Source: Membranipora membranacea
Taxonomy: Eukaryota; Bryozoa; Gymnolaemata; Cheilostomatida; Membraniporidae
Assembly (NCBI GenBank): GCA_914767715.1
Contig: OU612070.1
Span: 21,256,025 to 21,320,024 of the forward strand
DNA length: 64,000 nucleotides
Direction: 5' to 3'
Positions within the stretch are counted from its first letter, which is position 1; each line of letters opens with the position of its first letter. The translations under genes were made by a program, and so were the position numbers. Shown piece after piece: positions 1 through 11,600 of the stretch. Below the pieces are notes generated by a model. That model ran no database searches and was not told the origin of the DNA. It worked only from the letters and a program-made list of their open reading frames with translations.

Positions 1-850
1 GACCCGTCCGCAGATCTCAGACCAGTAGGAGATGCTCCTCGTTATGATGTAGGTTTGAAGCGAATCTTTTTATTTTCCATTTGAAAAAAACCGTTTGACA
101 TGTTATTTTAGTGCAAAATTGACCCGCATTAAAACGGACGCTGATGGAGAATGAAAAGCTGCAGAGCCAAATGGTCTCGAGATTTTAGATGGGCGTGAGT
201 TTCCGCTCCATATGATAGAAGCTAGCATCTATTTTTTTTTAAACCTTTTTAAAAAACTCTAGGGTCTCCCTTTATATATTTTTTTCAATTTTTTAGTCAG
301 CATAATTACCAACCAAGTTATCTCAAGATTTTAATATTTTCGGTTTTGACTGAGCTCATTAGGGCTTGAACTGGTTGAAGTTTGATATAATATTAAACAC
401 AGTTTTATTATAGCGCAAACTCTTTTTACTTTTTTGCATATAGTCGCAGGGGTTTCTTAGCATTTTTAGAGTGGTGAGTAATGGTGCATTAAACTGCTAG
501 CCTATTAGGTATCTTAAAGCCTATAGTGATATTCCTACACACTTTCATTTATCTTCACTTGATATTTGATTGAGATTTAGGGTCATGCTTCTGAAACTGC
601 CCAGATAACTAGCCTTGTTAAGCTGCTACTTTTATTTCTTGGTAAAACAATAAAAGTCGACATGAGACAATGGTCAATGTCACAAGTTTTCATTTTCCCA
701 AAGGCAACTTGAAGTGTCAATTTTTAAATTAGACCAAGCTAATATGTTTTATCAGATTTACCGTCTTTCATCCAGGATCTTACTGTATAAACGCACAACA
801 TATAAGTGCAGACTAGAGCTCACTTTTGAGTTGGACAGTTGGTCAACATC
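1..850. other. Non-coding left edge with inverted cluster repeat
   Basis: No gene is visible. About 100-480 reads as a diverged reverse-complement copy of about 14,345-14,590: the block with 'gacgctgatggagaat' near 137 matches the complement of 14,540-14,560, and 'ggcttgaactgg' near 364 matches the complement of 14,365-14,380. From about 770 onward the similarity to 14,925-15,700 is in direct orientation. This suggests a rearrangement breakpoint between about 480 and 770. The match was judged by eye. Confidence 0.5.
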
Positions 851-1788
851 GCCATCAATTAAATAGTTTATTCATGTAAACTAAGCCTAGTCAATTTTTC
901 TTCTTCTTCCTCCAGCTGAATTTAAAGATTCAGAACGCTTGCAGTGGGCGGTCAGGGGAAAGCAATCTGAAAACTTGTTAATGATAATATGGCCAGCCTT
1001 TTTTTCACAGATTGTGAGGAAAAAAGATCAATAAAACAATTTTTAACATGTTTTTTGGTTATCGGCCAACTCTTTTTGTGTACTTAGAGGAGTTTTTCTC
1101 CAAACATGAATAATTTATAGCTACTCCAATTGTATAAATTAGAATGACACTGTCCTAAAAAATTATTTAAGTGGCTTTCAGTATCAGATTATTCAAAATA
1201 AGTGAGTACGTTCCAAAGTTTCTGTCAAGAAGGGCCAGGTTTTGGCCAAATGAATTCTTAGGGAAGGCACAGAAAGAAATGTTAGTCGGCACTCCTTCCA
1301 TACTTAACATTCTGTTGTGCATAAATGTTAGCTTTTTTTACGGATCTACATCATTATTAGTGGAGAGCAATTATGATATGGGATAACTGACAGGGAGATT
1401 CAGACTTGGGATGAAAGATAGCTGACACACAGATATAAATTGGGGACTGAAGGCTATAGCCGCAGCTCCCTTCCAAACTTCTTGTCAAACAAAAAACTCA
1501 TATAAGTAAATCAAAATTCTTCAGTTTAGTACAGATTAGTTTAGCTGAATACTTGCATTTGCAGGCTGAAAATGTTGTTCAAGATATGAATTTCTATGGT
1601 CATAAATACATACTGGGGTTTCTTGCAGTTAACAGAGCTTTATTAGGATCTAACAGAACCATCATTAAAAACATGAAAATCATCATCATTAGGCTTTGTA
1701 TATTATGTTGTCAAATTAAATGAAATGGCAGAGGGTTGATTTGCAGGATATCTCAGACCAACGGATCACAGTAGATGAGGTGCAAATT

Positions 1789-3344
1789 TTAACATCTCTC
1801 ACATATATAACCTTGAGGATATATATCACAGTATCCATCATCATATCCAAACTTCTGATGCTCAGCGACAGAAGCCCAGTGATTTCTGTTAGATATCAGT
1901 GTTATACAGTTTTGTAGACCCGCATAATTATCAGGCTGGCCATCGATCCAGGCTTCTACTGTTACTGGATCATCCACAGTTCCTTTACTCCAGTACCAGC
2001 TGCCACTTTGCTTATAGCCTCCAACAGTCATATCTACTTTCCTGTTTAATAAAATAAATTATATTAATCAGAGTGCTGATTTCACATACAGTCCTAGTGG
2101 ATATCCCTCCGAAGGTCGAACATTTTGAGGGTTCCTAAGACAAGTTAGCAGTAGAAGAACATTGATACTTCAACACAGGAAGGAATATTAAAGCTGGCGA
2201 TAACCTATTGAATAAACAGTGAAGAAGCATCACCATCTGTTCAAAAGAAATCACATATTATATTACCTATTTCTAAGTATTTCTGATACTCACATTAGAT
2301 TTGGGTCGCTAGATCTATATCCTTTCATCCAGTAGAACTCATTCCAGGACTCGATGGTCGCCAGCCTTCCACCTTTTAATCTGCATTTTTCCTGAGCACC
2401 ATCGAAAGTCTGTATGTCAGTAGTCTCAAACCAATAACAATGATCATTTATACCCTGGACCCATCCAGTAGGACAACCTGTAGAGTAATAATAATAGAGC
2501 GATAAATCACAGGATTTGCCAACAATTAGGCTTAAGATTGTAAGTACAGTACTTAGTATATGTAATTATAGTATCAGTCCGGAGAGAATAGAATTTTATA
2601 ACTCTAACAAATCTCACCTGCCAGTGCTGATGCAGGCCAGATAGAAGGTGATGGTGAAGGTGAGCGATCTTTGCTTTCTTCACCGATCGGTGCTCGCAAG
2701 CTGTCAAGGGCTCTGTTTCCTAGAACGAAAATTTAATTTGTGAAACCGGGTATATTTTTAATTGATAATCAATTTTCAAACAAGAAATTAAGTCCACAAC
2801 CTATGATGAGCAAAGCTATGGGAAATGGCGAGGGGAATGAATGAGGGAAAATATACCCAATTGTACAAACATTTCAAAACTCTGCTGCTCTTTTGTCTGA
2901 TTTATTACAGTTATTTTTTCCATCAGTTCTTGGTGATTGTGAATGTAGAAAATAAATTATTGTGGTATCTAACTGGGGTGTTAGTCTGGTCAATCAAATC
3001 AACTGTGGTAAATTTAATAATGGGCCGGAACTAATGACAAAATAAATGGGATGAGTAGATTATACTAGTCAATTAATCTTATATGCTATAAACATGTCTG
3101 GAATATCACATTAAATTAGTATCCCGTTTTATCAAAATACAATTATTAACAATCAATACAATATCATTTTTAGGCAGAATATATTTAGAGAGCATAGTGG
3201 AATTTTGTACAGCATTTAATCACTGTAATAGTGTGAGAGACAGACAAAATTAGATCTATATTTCTTACCTCCCTGAGCTGAAGCTGACCAGATAGAGACA
3301 ATGAGAAGAATAACAGATGAAGTAATCCTTGGCTCTGTCATCAT
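1789..3344 (-). CDS. Secreted C-type lectin 1 (QPD type)
   Basis: Coding exons on the minus strand are 3344-3269, 2719-2618, 2477-2294 and 2041-1789, with phases 1, 1 and 2 and GT-AG borders (204 aa). Exon 2 starts MMTEPRITSSVILL and encodes a signal peptide ending in SASA. Exon 3 is a Ser/Pro linker (SPSPSPSIWP). Exons 4 and 5 form one long-form C-type lectin domain beginning CPTGW, with the three expected disulfide pairs, GQPDNY (the galactose-type calcium/sugar motif in this family) and YDDGYC where WND normally stands. One extra cysteine ends the protein. The likely role is a secreted carbohydrate-binding protein of defence or cell adhesion, an inference from the family. Differences from its neighbours include Leu for Ile in YAGLQNC and Lys for Arg in HQKFG. 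Intron 4 (252 bp) is shorter than in the paralogues. Confidence 0.9.
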
Positions 3345-3489
3345 CTAAAAATAATAACATTAATTATTTAAACAATTATCATGTGCCTAGAGTTTATAGG
3401 TTGAGATCTTGATCAATAGTTATTGTCTTGCATTGTGATACTCTTTATCTAATTAATTCACAATCTTTCACATCTTGTAATATACTAAC

Positions 3490-3604
3490 CTTGATAAACT
3501 GACTGTACTGACTATACTGTAAACTGTAAACTGTTATATACTAGCTGAAAGGATGCAGTTCTCAAGTTAGAATGATGAGAATCCATCATTGTCTCCTACT
3601 TATA
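3490..3604 (-). promoter_or_regulatory. Lectin 1 promoter and 5'UTR exon
   Basis: A non-coding first exon ends at donor GTTAGT after 'tttatcaag' (exon end 3490). It contains the 'gagaactgca', 'tttcagcta' and 'acagtttacag' blocks shared by all six genes. The TATA position reads TATAAGTA (3604-3597), a weakened version of the TATATAAATA found in lectins 2, 4 and 6. The ATG follows in the next exon. Confidence 0.6.
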
Positions 3605-6600
3605 GTTTAAAAGTTTACACCGCTTTTATGATGAATAACCAATGAAATCAGCCGATTTCTCTAGCTAGAAAGGAGGACAATAAGAAGAAGATATCTACCA
3701 GGTGATTATGAGAAATAATCCACAGAACTATAATAATGTATGGGTTAATAATGAGGTTAATCCAGTATAAGGAAAAGACATGTAACAAAGTAAATGATTG
3801 GCTATAGGACCAACCAATGAAGCATGGCTGCTTAATTACGCATAACATATTACTCAATGACACAAGGGGCTTATATACAGGATCAATGTTGTAATTATGT
3901 CATTTTCCCAACAATAATCACACAAAGTAGGTAGGTATAGATAGGTATCATTTTGATCTCAAATGCCGGTTGATGCAGTAACAGCCCTCACAATCATCGA
4001 AGTGAAAATCTCGTGCTGTGTATTGTTCATTGTGTTGCATCAATCTGTGAAATACTAGAAGTCCAGTGATTGGTCATAATGCATCCAATATGTATGCTCA
4101 AAAGCAAATACTGAAATTGTTAATTATTTCAGCACATAATCTGGTTGGTGACTGACTGTAGGTGAAGAATTTAGACTAAATTGACGTGGATATTTCTTTT
4201 TTTGAGAAAAATAATTAAGTTAAAAGTTGCAGCACTGAGTGAAACTGTAAATCATTTTATAATGGGTATAAGGTGGTATCACGGGTTTATTTTTACCGGT
4301 CACTACTAAAAAGTTGCTGCAATTTAAGATTACTGCAGAAACCTTCACATCCTGCTAGAATTTTCAGATGAAGTAATTTATATGAAATTGCAAATACTCA
4401 TTACTGGAACTCAGCCCAGCCCAGTTCAAGGCAGAGTTAAAATTCTAAAAATTAAATCCTCAGATGAGTACTGGCTCATTGTATACTGCAGGTTTGCTGC
4501 CTGTAATCTTAGCGAAACTCAGCTCTTTAAAAAAGATGCCAGCACCAGAAAAGTGATGGTTGTGTGTAACTAATCTATCTAACCAAGGAGGATCCAACAT
4601 TTCCGATGTAACCCAATAAAAACAGGGATTGAAGTTGCTGAACGAGGCTACAAACATTTTGAATTAGGAAATTTAATCGCATTTGATTTTAATGCTCTAG
4701 CCATTGAAATGAGAAACTTTAAAATGACCGAGAAATCTGTGTCTACACAACTTAATAACATGTGAAATATTGATCAGTGCTTACAAATGCTTACAGTGGC
4801 CAACAAGTTTCTAAAGATGCAATAAATTGCGACTGACTAAGAGGTAAACTCTGGAAGGGAGCAGGATTTGAGACTGAACAGGTCTGATAAAATCAGTTAA
4901 TTGAGCAATGTCTTACACCCAAATGGCTATTTGTTCAAACAATGGTAAACAAGTAAAAACTTTTCAGTATTGGTTTGCACAAAATATGACAAATATCTCT
5001 TTCTTAGTTAATGGGCCATGAGCTTTAGAAATGAAGTTCTATATTTTGACATTGTTTTGCCATCTTTCTAGATTAAGTAACAACAAAAACCACTTAATTG
5101 TAAGGCATAACTCAATGAGGCGTAAAATATTACTGAACGATGATCAAAGGCACAGACATAAAGTCTTTGGCCAACCCAACTATTCTACAGTCAGTGAAAT
5201 AAGCAAGAAATACCAGCTTTTGCTATAATAGCTTTCATCTGATTGGTCATCAAAGTAACCAATGAATTAAGTTCATCCTCTATAGGAAACAGCACAAGGA
5301 AATAAGCCATTCAGATAATCTAACCACATAATATTTACACTGTGTTATAATTATTACTCCACTGTAGAGATTAAAGTAAGTGTGACATGGCATAACAATA
5401 ATTATGGATGAGAATGGACAGAATGTAAAGCTGTAGCTCCACGTAACGATGTAATCACAGGCCGATGGCATGTCTAGACATGCTCGGCCGATCTCACACT
5501 GCTACACAGGCCTATGAGTTAGTATACGATGGTCTAGTGAGTCATAGTGGCTCATAAATCAGGTGCCTAGATTGACCAATGAACTCCCTCAGTTCAATCG
5601 ATTGAAGAATGATATTTAATGGGCGTGTTAACAAATGACCGGATATAGATGTCATAATAAATCCGGGTCTTTGTCACTATGAATCCTCACCAAATAAAAT
5701 TTCAGTCTTCTGTAAAATTGATTTTCCTATGCTATACTATGGATGTCATGTCAGGACAGCTTCCATTTCCAAGTGATACAGCTATTACCTTCCATATTTT
5801 CACTACAGCACCACTCCTATCTTTGTAGTTATGGTCTTTTTTATCATAAATAGGAGGATGTGATTTTACTACAGATATTATCAACTCCTCCATTTTTGAT
5901 AGCCTGTCACGATTTGATAGATGACATTTTTAACCGCGTAATTATTGAAGCAAACAATCAACAACCAATCAGCATAGAGGATCGTTCAGATCACTCGGGC
6001 AAAAGACCAAACAAGTTCGATGTCCACTTAACACGAGTAATCACTCGTGCAGATCCACCGATTAACAACTCGTGACCCCAAATCGATGTAAAAATCGTGT
6101 CATGTAGCCATAGCTTAATGGCGCAATAATTTGGTCTTAAGGCAATCTTTCTGACCGGTTCAGTCTTAAATCCTGGTCCGTTCCAGAGTTAACCTCTTAG
6201 TCAGTATTAATATAATGCATAAGGGCAACCAAGGTTTCAAACAACTTCTCATTGATGGCCATTGATTAATAGCAGATTGCACCTTCTGCATGGGGAAAAA
6301 GACAAAATATAATTCGGATGATTATTCAGCCAGAATTCTTGTGAAACATTTCTTCCATCTTCCATCTTGCATATTCAATCACTTTTGCACCATTGTAAGC
6401 ATTTGTAAGCACTGACCACAAGGAGACACAAATTTCCCAAATATTTCACCTTTTTTGGTTTTGTAGACACAGATTCCACAGTCATTTTCAAGTTTTTTTA
6501 TTCAATGACTAGAACGTCATTATCAAATGTGATCAAATTTCCTAATTCAACATGTTTGTAGAGTGTTCCCTCATTCAGCAACTTTATTTTCCTGTGTGTG

Positions 6601-7796
6601 ATGGGTTACATCAGAAACGTGCGATCCTCCTTGGTTAGATAGGGTAGTTACACATAGCGAGAACTTTGCTGGTACTGGCATTTTTTACAGAGCTGAGTTT
6701 CACTAAGTTTACAGGCAGCAAGCCTGCTGTACGCAAAGAACCGCACTAATCCCAGGATTGAAATTTAAGAACTCAAGCTTTCGCGGTTTAGGATGACTTG
6801 AATTGGGCTGTGCCCAATATTAAATTCCAGTAATAAATATTTGCGATATCATGTAAATTTAATTATTCGAAAATTCATGCAGGATGTGTGGGCTTCTGCA
6901 GTAAACTAAAGTTGCAGCTTTGGGTTATGCCTTATTTTAGAACTGACAGGAAAGAAGTAAAATTATAACATTGCTTCACTTTTATTGTTCTGTCGATATA
7001 GATTTCTTTTTACTTACAAATAACATATTTTTACATTTCAAACGATTACTAATTAAACAGAAATTGCTCAATGCAGGTGATAGACAATGCTGCTTAGATC
7101 TGAATTACTACAAGTTCGGATTCTACTTGTGCACTTATTTTTAAAAGAGTTTCACACAGTGATTATTATTAATAAGCAATGATAGCTAAATTTAATTTTC
7201 CATATCTATGTCAATTTAGTCCCCATTCTTCACCCACAGTCAGTAACCAGATACTGTGTTGAAAATATTTACAATATCAGTTATGGACAATTATTAATTG
7301 ATTTTCCGCATACTCATTGGTTGCTTTCATGACCAATCAGTGGCTTTCTAATGTTTCACAGATTGATGCAACACACTGCACAATACACAACAAGAGATTA
7401 TTCCTTTTATGATTGTGTGGGCATATAACCTTGATATCAGCAGAGGGCCATTATTGCATAGACCGGCATTTGACACCAAAATAATGTGCTTGTTGTTTGA
7501 AAATTGGGGGCGAATTCCCATAATTATAACCTTGATCATTTAGATAAGCCTTTGGTGTCATTGAGTAAAATTTTAAGCGCTATTAAGTAGCATTCCTCAT
7601 TGGGATCAACTTCGTACATTGGCTAAGATATAACCAATCATATACTTTGTAATAAAATTATGTCTTCTCCCATATCAGAATATCCCCATCATAAACCCAT
7701 CTATTGTTATAGTTCTACGCATGATTTCTTATCATCACCTGGTACGGTCTTTTCATCTAATCACATTTATTATCAAGTCAGTTCCAACCTTTAACC
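3605..7796. other. Divergent intergenic region of lectins 1/2
   Basis: This 4.2 kb stretch has no convincing gene. It is made of the inner palindrome arms (about 3.6-5.2 kb and 6.1-7.8 kb) with several CCAAT-like motifs ('accaatca', 'gaccaatcag') at matching positions. The unshared centre at about 5,230-6,100 is locally richer in CG dinucleotides and contains an open stretch at 5860-6075 with no recognisable protein. Small ORFs in the arms recur because the DNA is duplicated. Confidence 0.55.
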
Positions 7797-7900
7797 TATA
7801 TAAATAGGAGACAACGATGGATTCTAATCATTCTAGCTTGAGAACTGCACCCTTTCAGCTACTATACAACAGTTTACCGTATATCAGTTGGTTTATCAAG
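7797..7900 (+). promoter_or_regulatory. Lectin 2 promoter and 5'UTR exon
   Basis: A perfect TATA box (TATATAAATA, 7797-7806) is followed about 25-30 bp downstream by a non-coding exon that contains 'gagaactgca', 'tttcagctac' and 'acagtttacc' and ends with 'tttatcaag' at 7900 before donor GTAAGT. The transcription start is inferred from the TATA spacing. Confidence 0.7.
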
Positions 7901-8068
7901 GTAAGTGTATTACAAGAAGTGTACCACTGTGAATGTATTAGATGAAGAGTATCACAATGCAAAATAATAATTATTGATTGATGCTGCTTCAAGATCTCAA
8001 TGTAAAGACTCTAGGCTGATAATAATTGTTTCTATTGCTTCTAATGTTTATATTGTAATTATTTTTAG

Positions 8069-9666
8069 ATGATGACAGAGCGGAGGATTACTTCATCTGT
8101 TATTCTTCTCATTGTCTCTATCTGGTCAGCTTCAGCTCAGGGAGGTAAGAAATATAAATATACATTTATCTGTCTGAGGTACTGTAATTACAGTGACTAA
8201 CAGCTGTACAAAATTCCACTAAGCATTCAAGTTAGATACTGCCTAAAATTATATTTTATTGATTATTTATAATTGTATCACCAGCTTTTAATATTGTTAA
8301 GAGGAGGATGATAACTTGTTATAACTATTAGTTGTAGTGACTATAGGTGTAATTTACCCATCCCATTTATTTTGTCATTGATTGGTTCGGGCTCATTATT
8401 TACCACAGTTGATTCGATTGACACACAGTAATATCCCAGTCAGTTGTGAAATGTTTGTACCCAACAATTGGGTGATATTTTCCCTAATTCATTTCTAATA
8501 CCTTTGCTCATCAAAGCTTGTGGACTTGTTGATTGAAACCTGATAGTGGATGAATAATATGCCTGGCTTCACAAGTTGCCTTTTGTTTTTTAGGAGCCAG
8601 GGCCCTTGAGAGCTTAAGAGCACCGATCAGTGAAGGAAACATAGACCGCTTACCTACCGCTTCAGTAACTCCATCACCCTCTATCTGGCCTACATCAGCA
8701 TCAGCAGGTGAGACATTTATTAGAGTCGTAAATTTATATTCTCTCTTCGGACTGATACTATAATTACATATACTAAGTACTGTACTTACACTCTAAAGCC
8801 TAATTGTTCATAATTCCTGTGATTTATCGTGCCATTATTATTACTCTACAGGTTGTCCTACTGGATGGGTCCAGGGTATAAATGATCATTGTTATTGGTT
8901 TGAGACTACTGACATACAGACTTTCGATGGTGCTCAGGAAAAATGTAGATTAAAAGGAGGAAGGCTGGCAACAATCGAGTCCTGGAATGAGTTCTACTGG
9001 ATGAAAGGATATAGATCTAGCGACCCAAATCTTATGTGAGTATCAGAAATACTTGTATGAAAATAGGTTACATAATAAATGTGCTTTTTTTGTATGTGTC
9101 AACTTAAAGCTCTTCTGGGTGAATTAATTAAAACACAGTGACTCCAACCTTTGGTGATACTCTGATAGAATTCTTAAAACACTGCGACTATGAAAAGCTT
9201 TTCCAATATTATATTGAATCCTTACCAAGCCATGCAGAGTTTACAAATGTTGATGCTTCGTCACTGTGTATTTCATAGGTCACTTTCAGTTTTAATGTTC
9301 CTTTTTATGCTAACTTGTCATAGGAGCCCTCAATAATTTCGACCTCCGACAGAATTTCTACAACTGTACGTGAAATCAGCGCTTTGATTCAAATCATTTA
9401 TTTTATTTAACAGGAAAGTAGATATGACTCTTGGAGGCTATAAGCAAAGTGGCAGCTGGTACTGGAGTAAAGGAACTGTAGATGATCCAGTAACAGTAGA
9501 AGCCTGGATCGATGGCCAGCCTGATAACTATGCTGGTATACAAAACTGTATAACACTGATCTCTAACAGAAATCACTGGGCTTCTGTCGCTGAACATCAG
9601 AGATTTGGATATGATGATGGATACTGTGATATATATCCCCAAGGTTATATATGTGAGCGATGTTAA
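8069..9666 (+). CDS. Secreted C-type lectin 2 (QPD type)
   Basis: Coding exons are 8069-8144, 8594-8707, 8852-9035 and 9414-9666 (208 aa). The start is the first of two adjacent ATGs right after the acceptor. Residues 1-23 form a signal peptide (MMTERRITSSVILLIVS...SASA). Residues 24-63 are a Ser/Thr/Pro linker with TASVTPSPSIWP. Residues 65-208 form the C-type lectin domain. Cysteines 65/77, 95/205 and 170/196 are the three long-form pairs expected for the family. Q160-P161-D162 is the galactose-type motif, and Y191-D192-D193 replaces WND. C208 is unpaired and could allow disulfide dimers (inference). AATAAA signals lie at 9751 and 9811. The gene is divergent from lectin 1 and sits on the mirror arm of the palindrome. 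Function beyond sugar binding cannot be read from sequence. Confidence 0.92.
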
Positions 9667-9829
9667 ACTTTGGACCTCATCTAATGTGATCGGTCGGTCT
9701 GAGATATCCTGCAATTAACCTCAATGCCATTGCTTTTAATTTGTCAACATAATAAACAATGTCTAATAATGATGACTTTCATGTTTTTAACAATATTTCT
9801 GTTTGATCCTAATAAAACTCTGTAAACTG

Positions 9830-11289
9830 CAAGCCAACCCAACTATGTATTTATGACCATTGAAGTTCATATATTGAACAATATGTTCAGCCTATAAACA
9901 CAAGTATTCTCTAGCTTAAAGAGGGTGAGCAGTTCAGGTACAGCATTCATTATAGAGAATTGTTAGTACACCTACAGGGGTTTACTTATGTGGGGAGTAA
10001 TATTATGGACCAAAGAAAATGATATGGGACTTTCTTTACTAATATGCTATGCTCAAATTTACGTCCAAAAACATATGACATCACAGTAATTACCCAGTGG
10101 GAAATTCCACTGAGCCGTACTTAGTAGCATACAGCATGATAATTGATGACCAGCTGATTTACAATTCACTACAAAATCAATGATGAACCATGGGTTGCAT
10201 AACTGTGTCATAAAATTCTACTGCCGATGATTTTGATGTGCTAATTTGGTTTCATTTTCATAATTGTCATTGAGCTGAAAGAACTTCAATTTGTGAATTC
10301 ATTTTTCTGATGACATTGAGTAACACCCAAGAGCTCCTGTGCAGTATGACGATAATGATTCGGTCAATGATAGGAACTGAAATTCAGATCCAGCATTAAT
10401 TATAGAGACTCGGTAGTCCATCTACAGTGGTCAACTTGTGCGGGGAGTAATAATATGGCAACAAGAATTGTTATGCGACTTATTTAACACCGACGGATGT
10501 GAAGAAGTATTTTTTCACCAATAGACTACACAGAGCTCCCTGACCTGTCCTTATACCACAGCCCATCTACTCCCTCCCCATTCCAGTGTGCTATTTTGTG
10601 TCTGCCTTACTGATTATTGTTCTCTGTGATATTTTCCTCACAATTACGTATTTGAATTTCACATCTCATATATACCTAGTCCTGAGCAATTCCTTCAGAT
10701 GTGCCACTGAGAGATTTTTCAGACCAGTGGTCTCTTGCTGTCCGTCCATGTGTCTATCTCTACTGCATGTGAATGGGTTTATACTACCAACTTACTGATC
10801 CTTAAACATCTAGACCATTGTTACCCCTCTAACTCGATTAACCCCCAACACTATGGTTTGAGATTCGAAACTCTCCTGCTGTAATCAGGGCCTTTTTCAC
10901 GTACTTCACTGTGATCTAGTTGTGAGTCGTGGAATTCCGGCCACTATAAACTGTTCCAAAAAACTGTATCTTTAATTCTGCCAACTTTCTTTGGACATTC
11001 AGCTTTCACTGACTACTGACCTACCTATCACTGTACAGACGAGCTGTAAATCACTATAGGGGAGCCTCAACGCCCCGGCGGTGATATAACAAAAGACAAA
11101 GACTTTCACCAATTAGCTATGCTCAAATTTACATCCTTATATCTTTTGATATCACAGTAATTACATCGAGCATAGCATGTCTTGTCAAGACAGGCTACAT
11201 TGAGCCATATTTAATAGCGTAAAGCATGATGATTAATGATATATTGATTCATAATTCATTAGAAAATCAATATCATGCAGTGCACCTGC
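9830..11289. other. Non-coding region with internally repeated block
   Basis: No gene is seen. A segment of roughly 180 bp beginning near 10,040 ('ctatgctcaaatttac' to 'gaaaatcaat') recurs in diverged form at about 11,110-11,280. A shorter related stretch ('gagtaataatatgg' with 'cattaattatagaga') occurs at 9,935-10,015 and again at 10,395-10,465. This block has no counterpart after lectins 4 and 6, so it is specific to the first cluster unit. Confidence 0.45.
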
Positions 11290-11600
11290 TTCGAGTTGTA
11301 GAGTTTGAACTTGAGATGGTTGCTCATACTTCTTGATCTCCACACCTTGCTCAGTCTGGAAAAGGCTGTAGTTGCATCTGCTGCTGCACCACCAGATGCA
11401 TAAATTTTCGCACCAAGATACAAAAAGTTTTCGACAAATTTGAGTGGCTTGTTGCTGACTGTAAAATTGTTGTTGCAGTGCCCATTCTATCTCAATGAAT
11501 CCTCAAATCTTTCGTCTTTTGCTCATTGATGTGCAATCCCGCTTTACTCGCTGTTGTTATGAGCTTGTCTGTAATTTTTTGCATGGCTCCATGTGTTGTA
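11290..11600 (-). mobile_element. Non-LTR retrotransposon RT fragment (truncated)
   Basis: Read on the minus strand this is a decayed piece of the C-terminal end of a reverse transcriptase, with remnants such as 'INEQKTK', 'NKPLKFVENFLYLG' and 'DATTAFSRL'. It corresponds to part of the longer copy at 24,850-25,590 and is cut off on its left side by the cluster-specific block. Stops and frameshifts show it is inactive. The clade (jockey-, CR1- or RTE-like) cannot be fixed from so short a piece. Confidence 0.65.

Larger units (their letters stand above)
850..9900. repeat. Palindrome 1: inverted duplication carrying lectins 1 and 2
   Basis: The left arm carries lectin 1 (minus) and the right arm lectin 2 (plus). 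Homologous points pair around an axis near 5.5-5.7 kb: exon 5 ends at 1789 and 9666, start codons at 3344 and 8069, and the 'attggtcat' motif near 4075 with its complement near 7335. The arms are interrupted by a spacer of roughly 0.85 kb at about 5,230-6,100 that is not found at the centres of the other two palindromes. Arm identity is highest in the exons. Confidence 0.8.

Noticed and set aside
6108-6180. tRNA-like stretch ('catagcttaatggcgcaa' to 'ggttcagtcttaaatcc'), with copies near 19,410 and 33,700
   Set aside because: The B-box is split by extra bases and no cloverleaf forms. It is part of the palindrome arms (its complement occurs near 4,850).
9403-9714. Antisense ORFs opposite lectin exon 5 (also 15739-16017, 22426-22662, 29913-30191, 36702-37025)
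   Set aside because: They are open only because they mirror a conserved coding exon; they cross the stop codon and splice site of the real gene and show no domain of their own.
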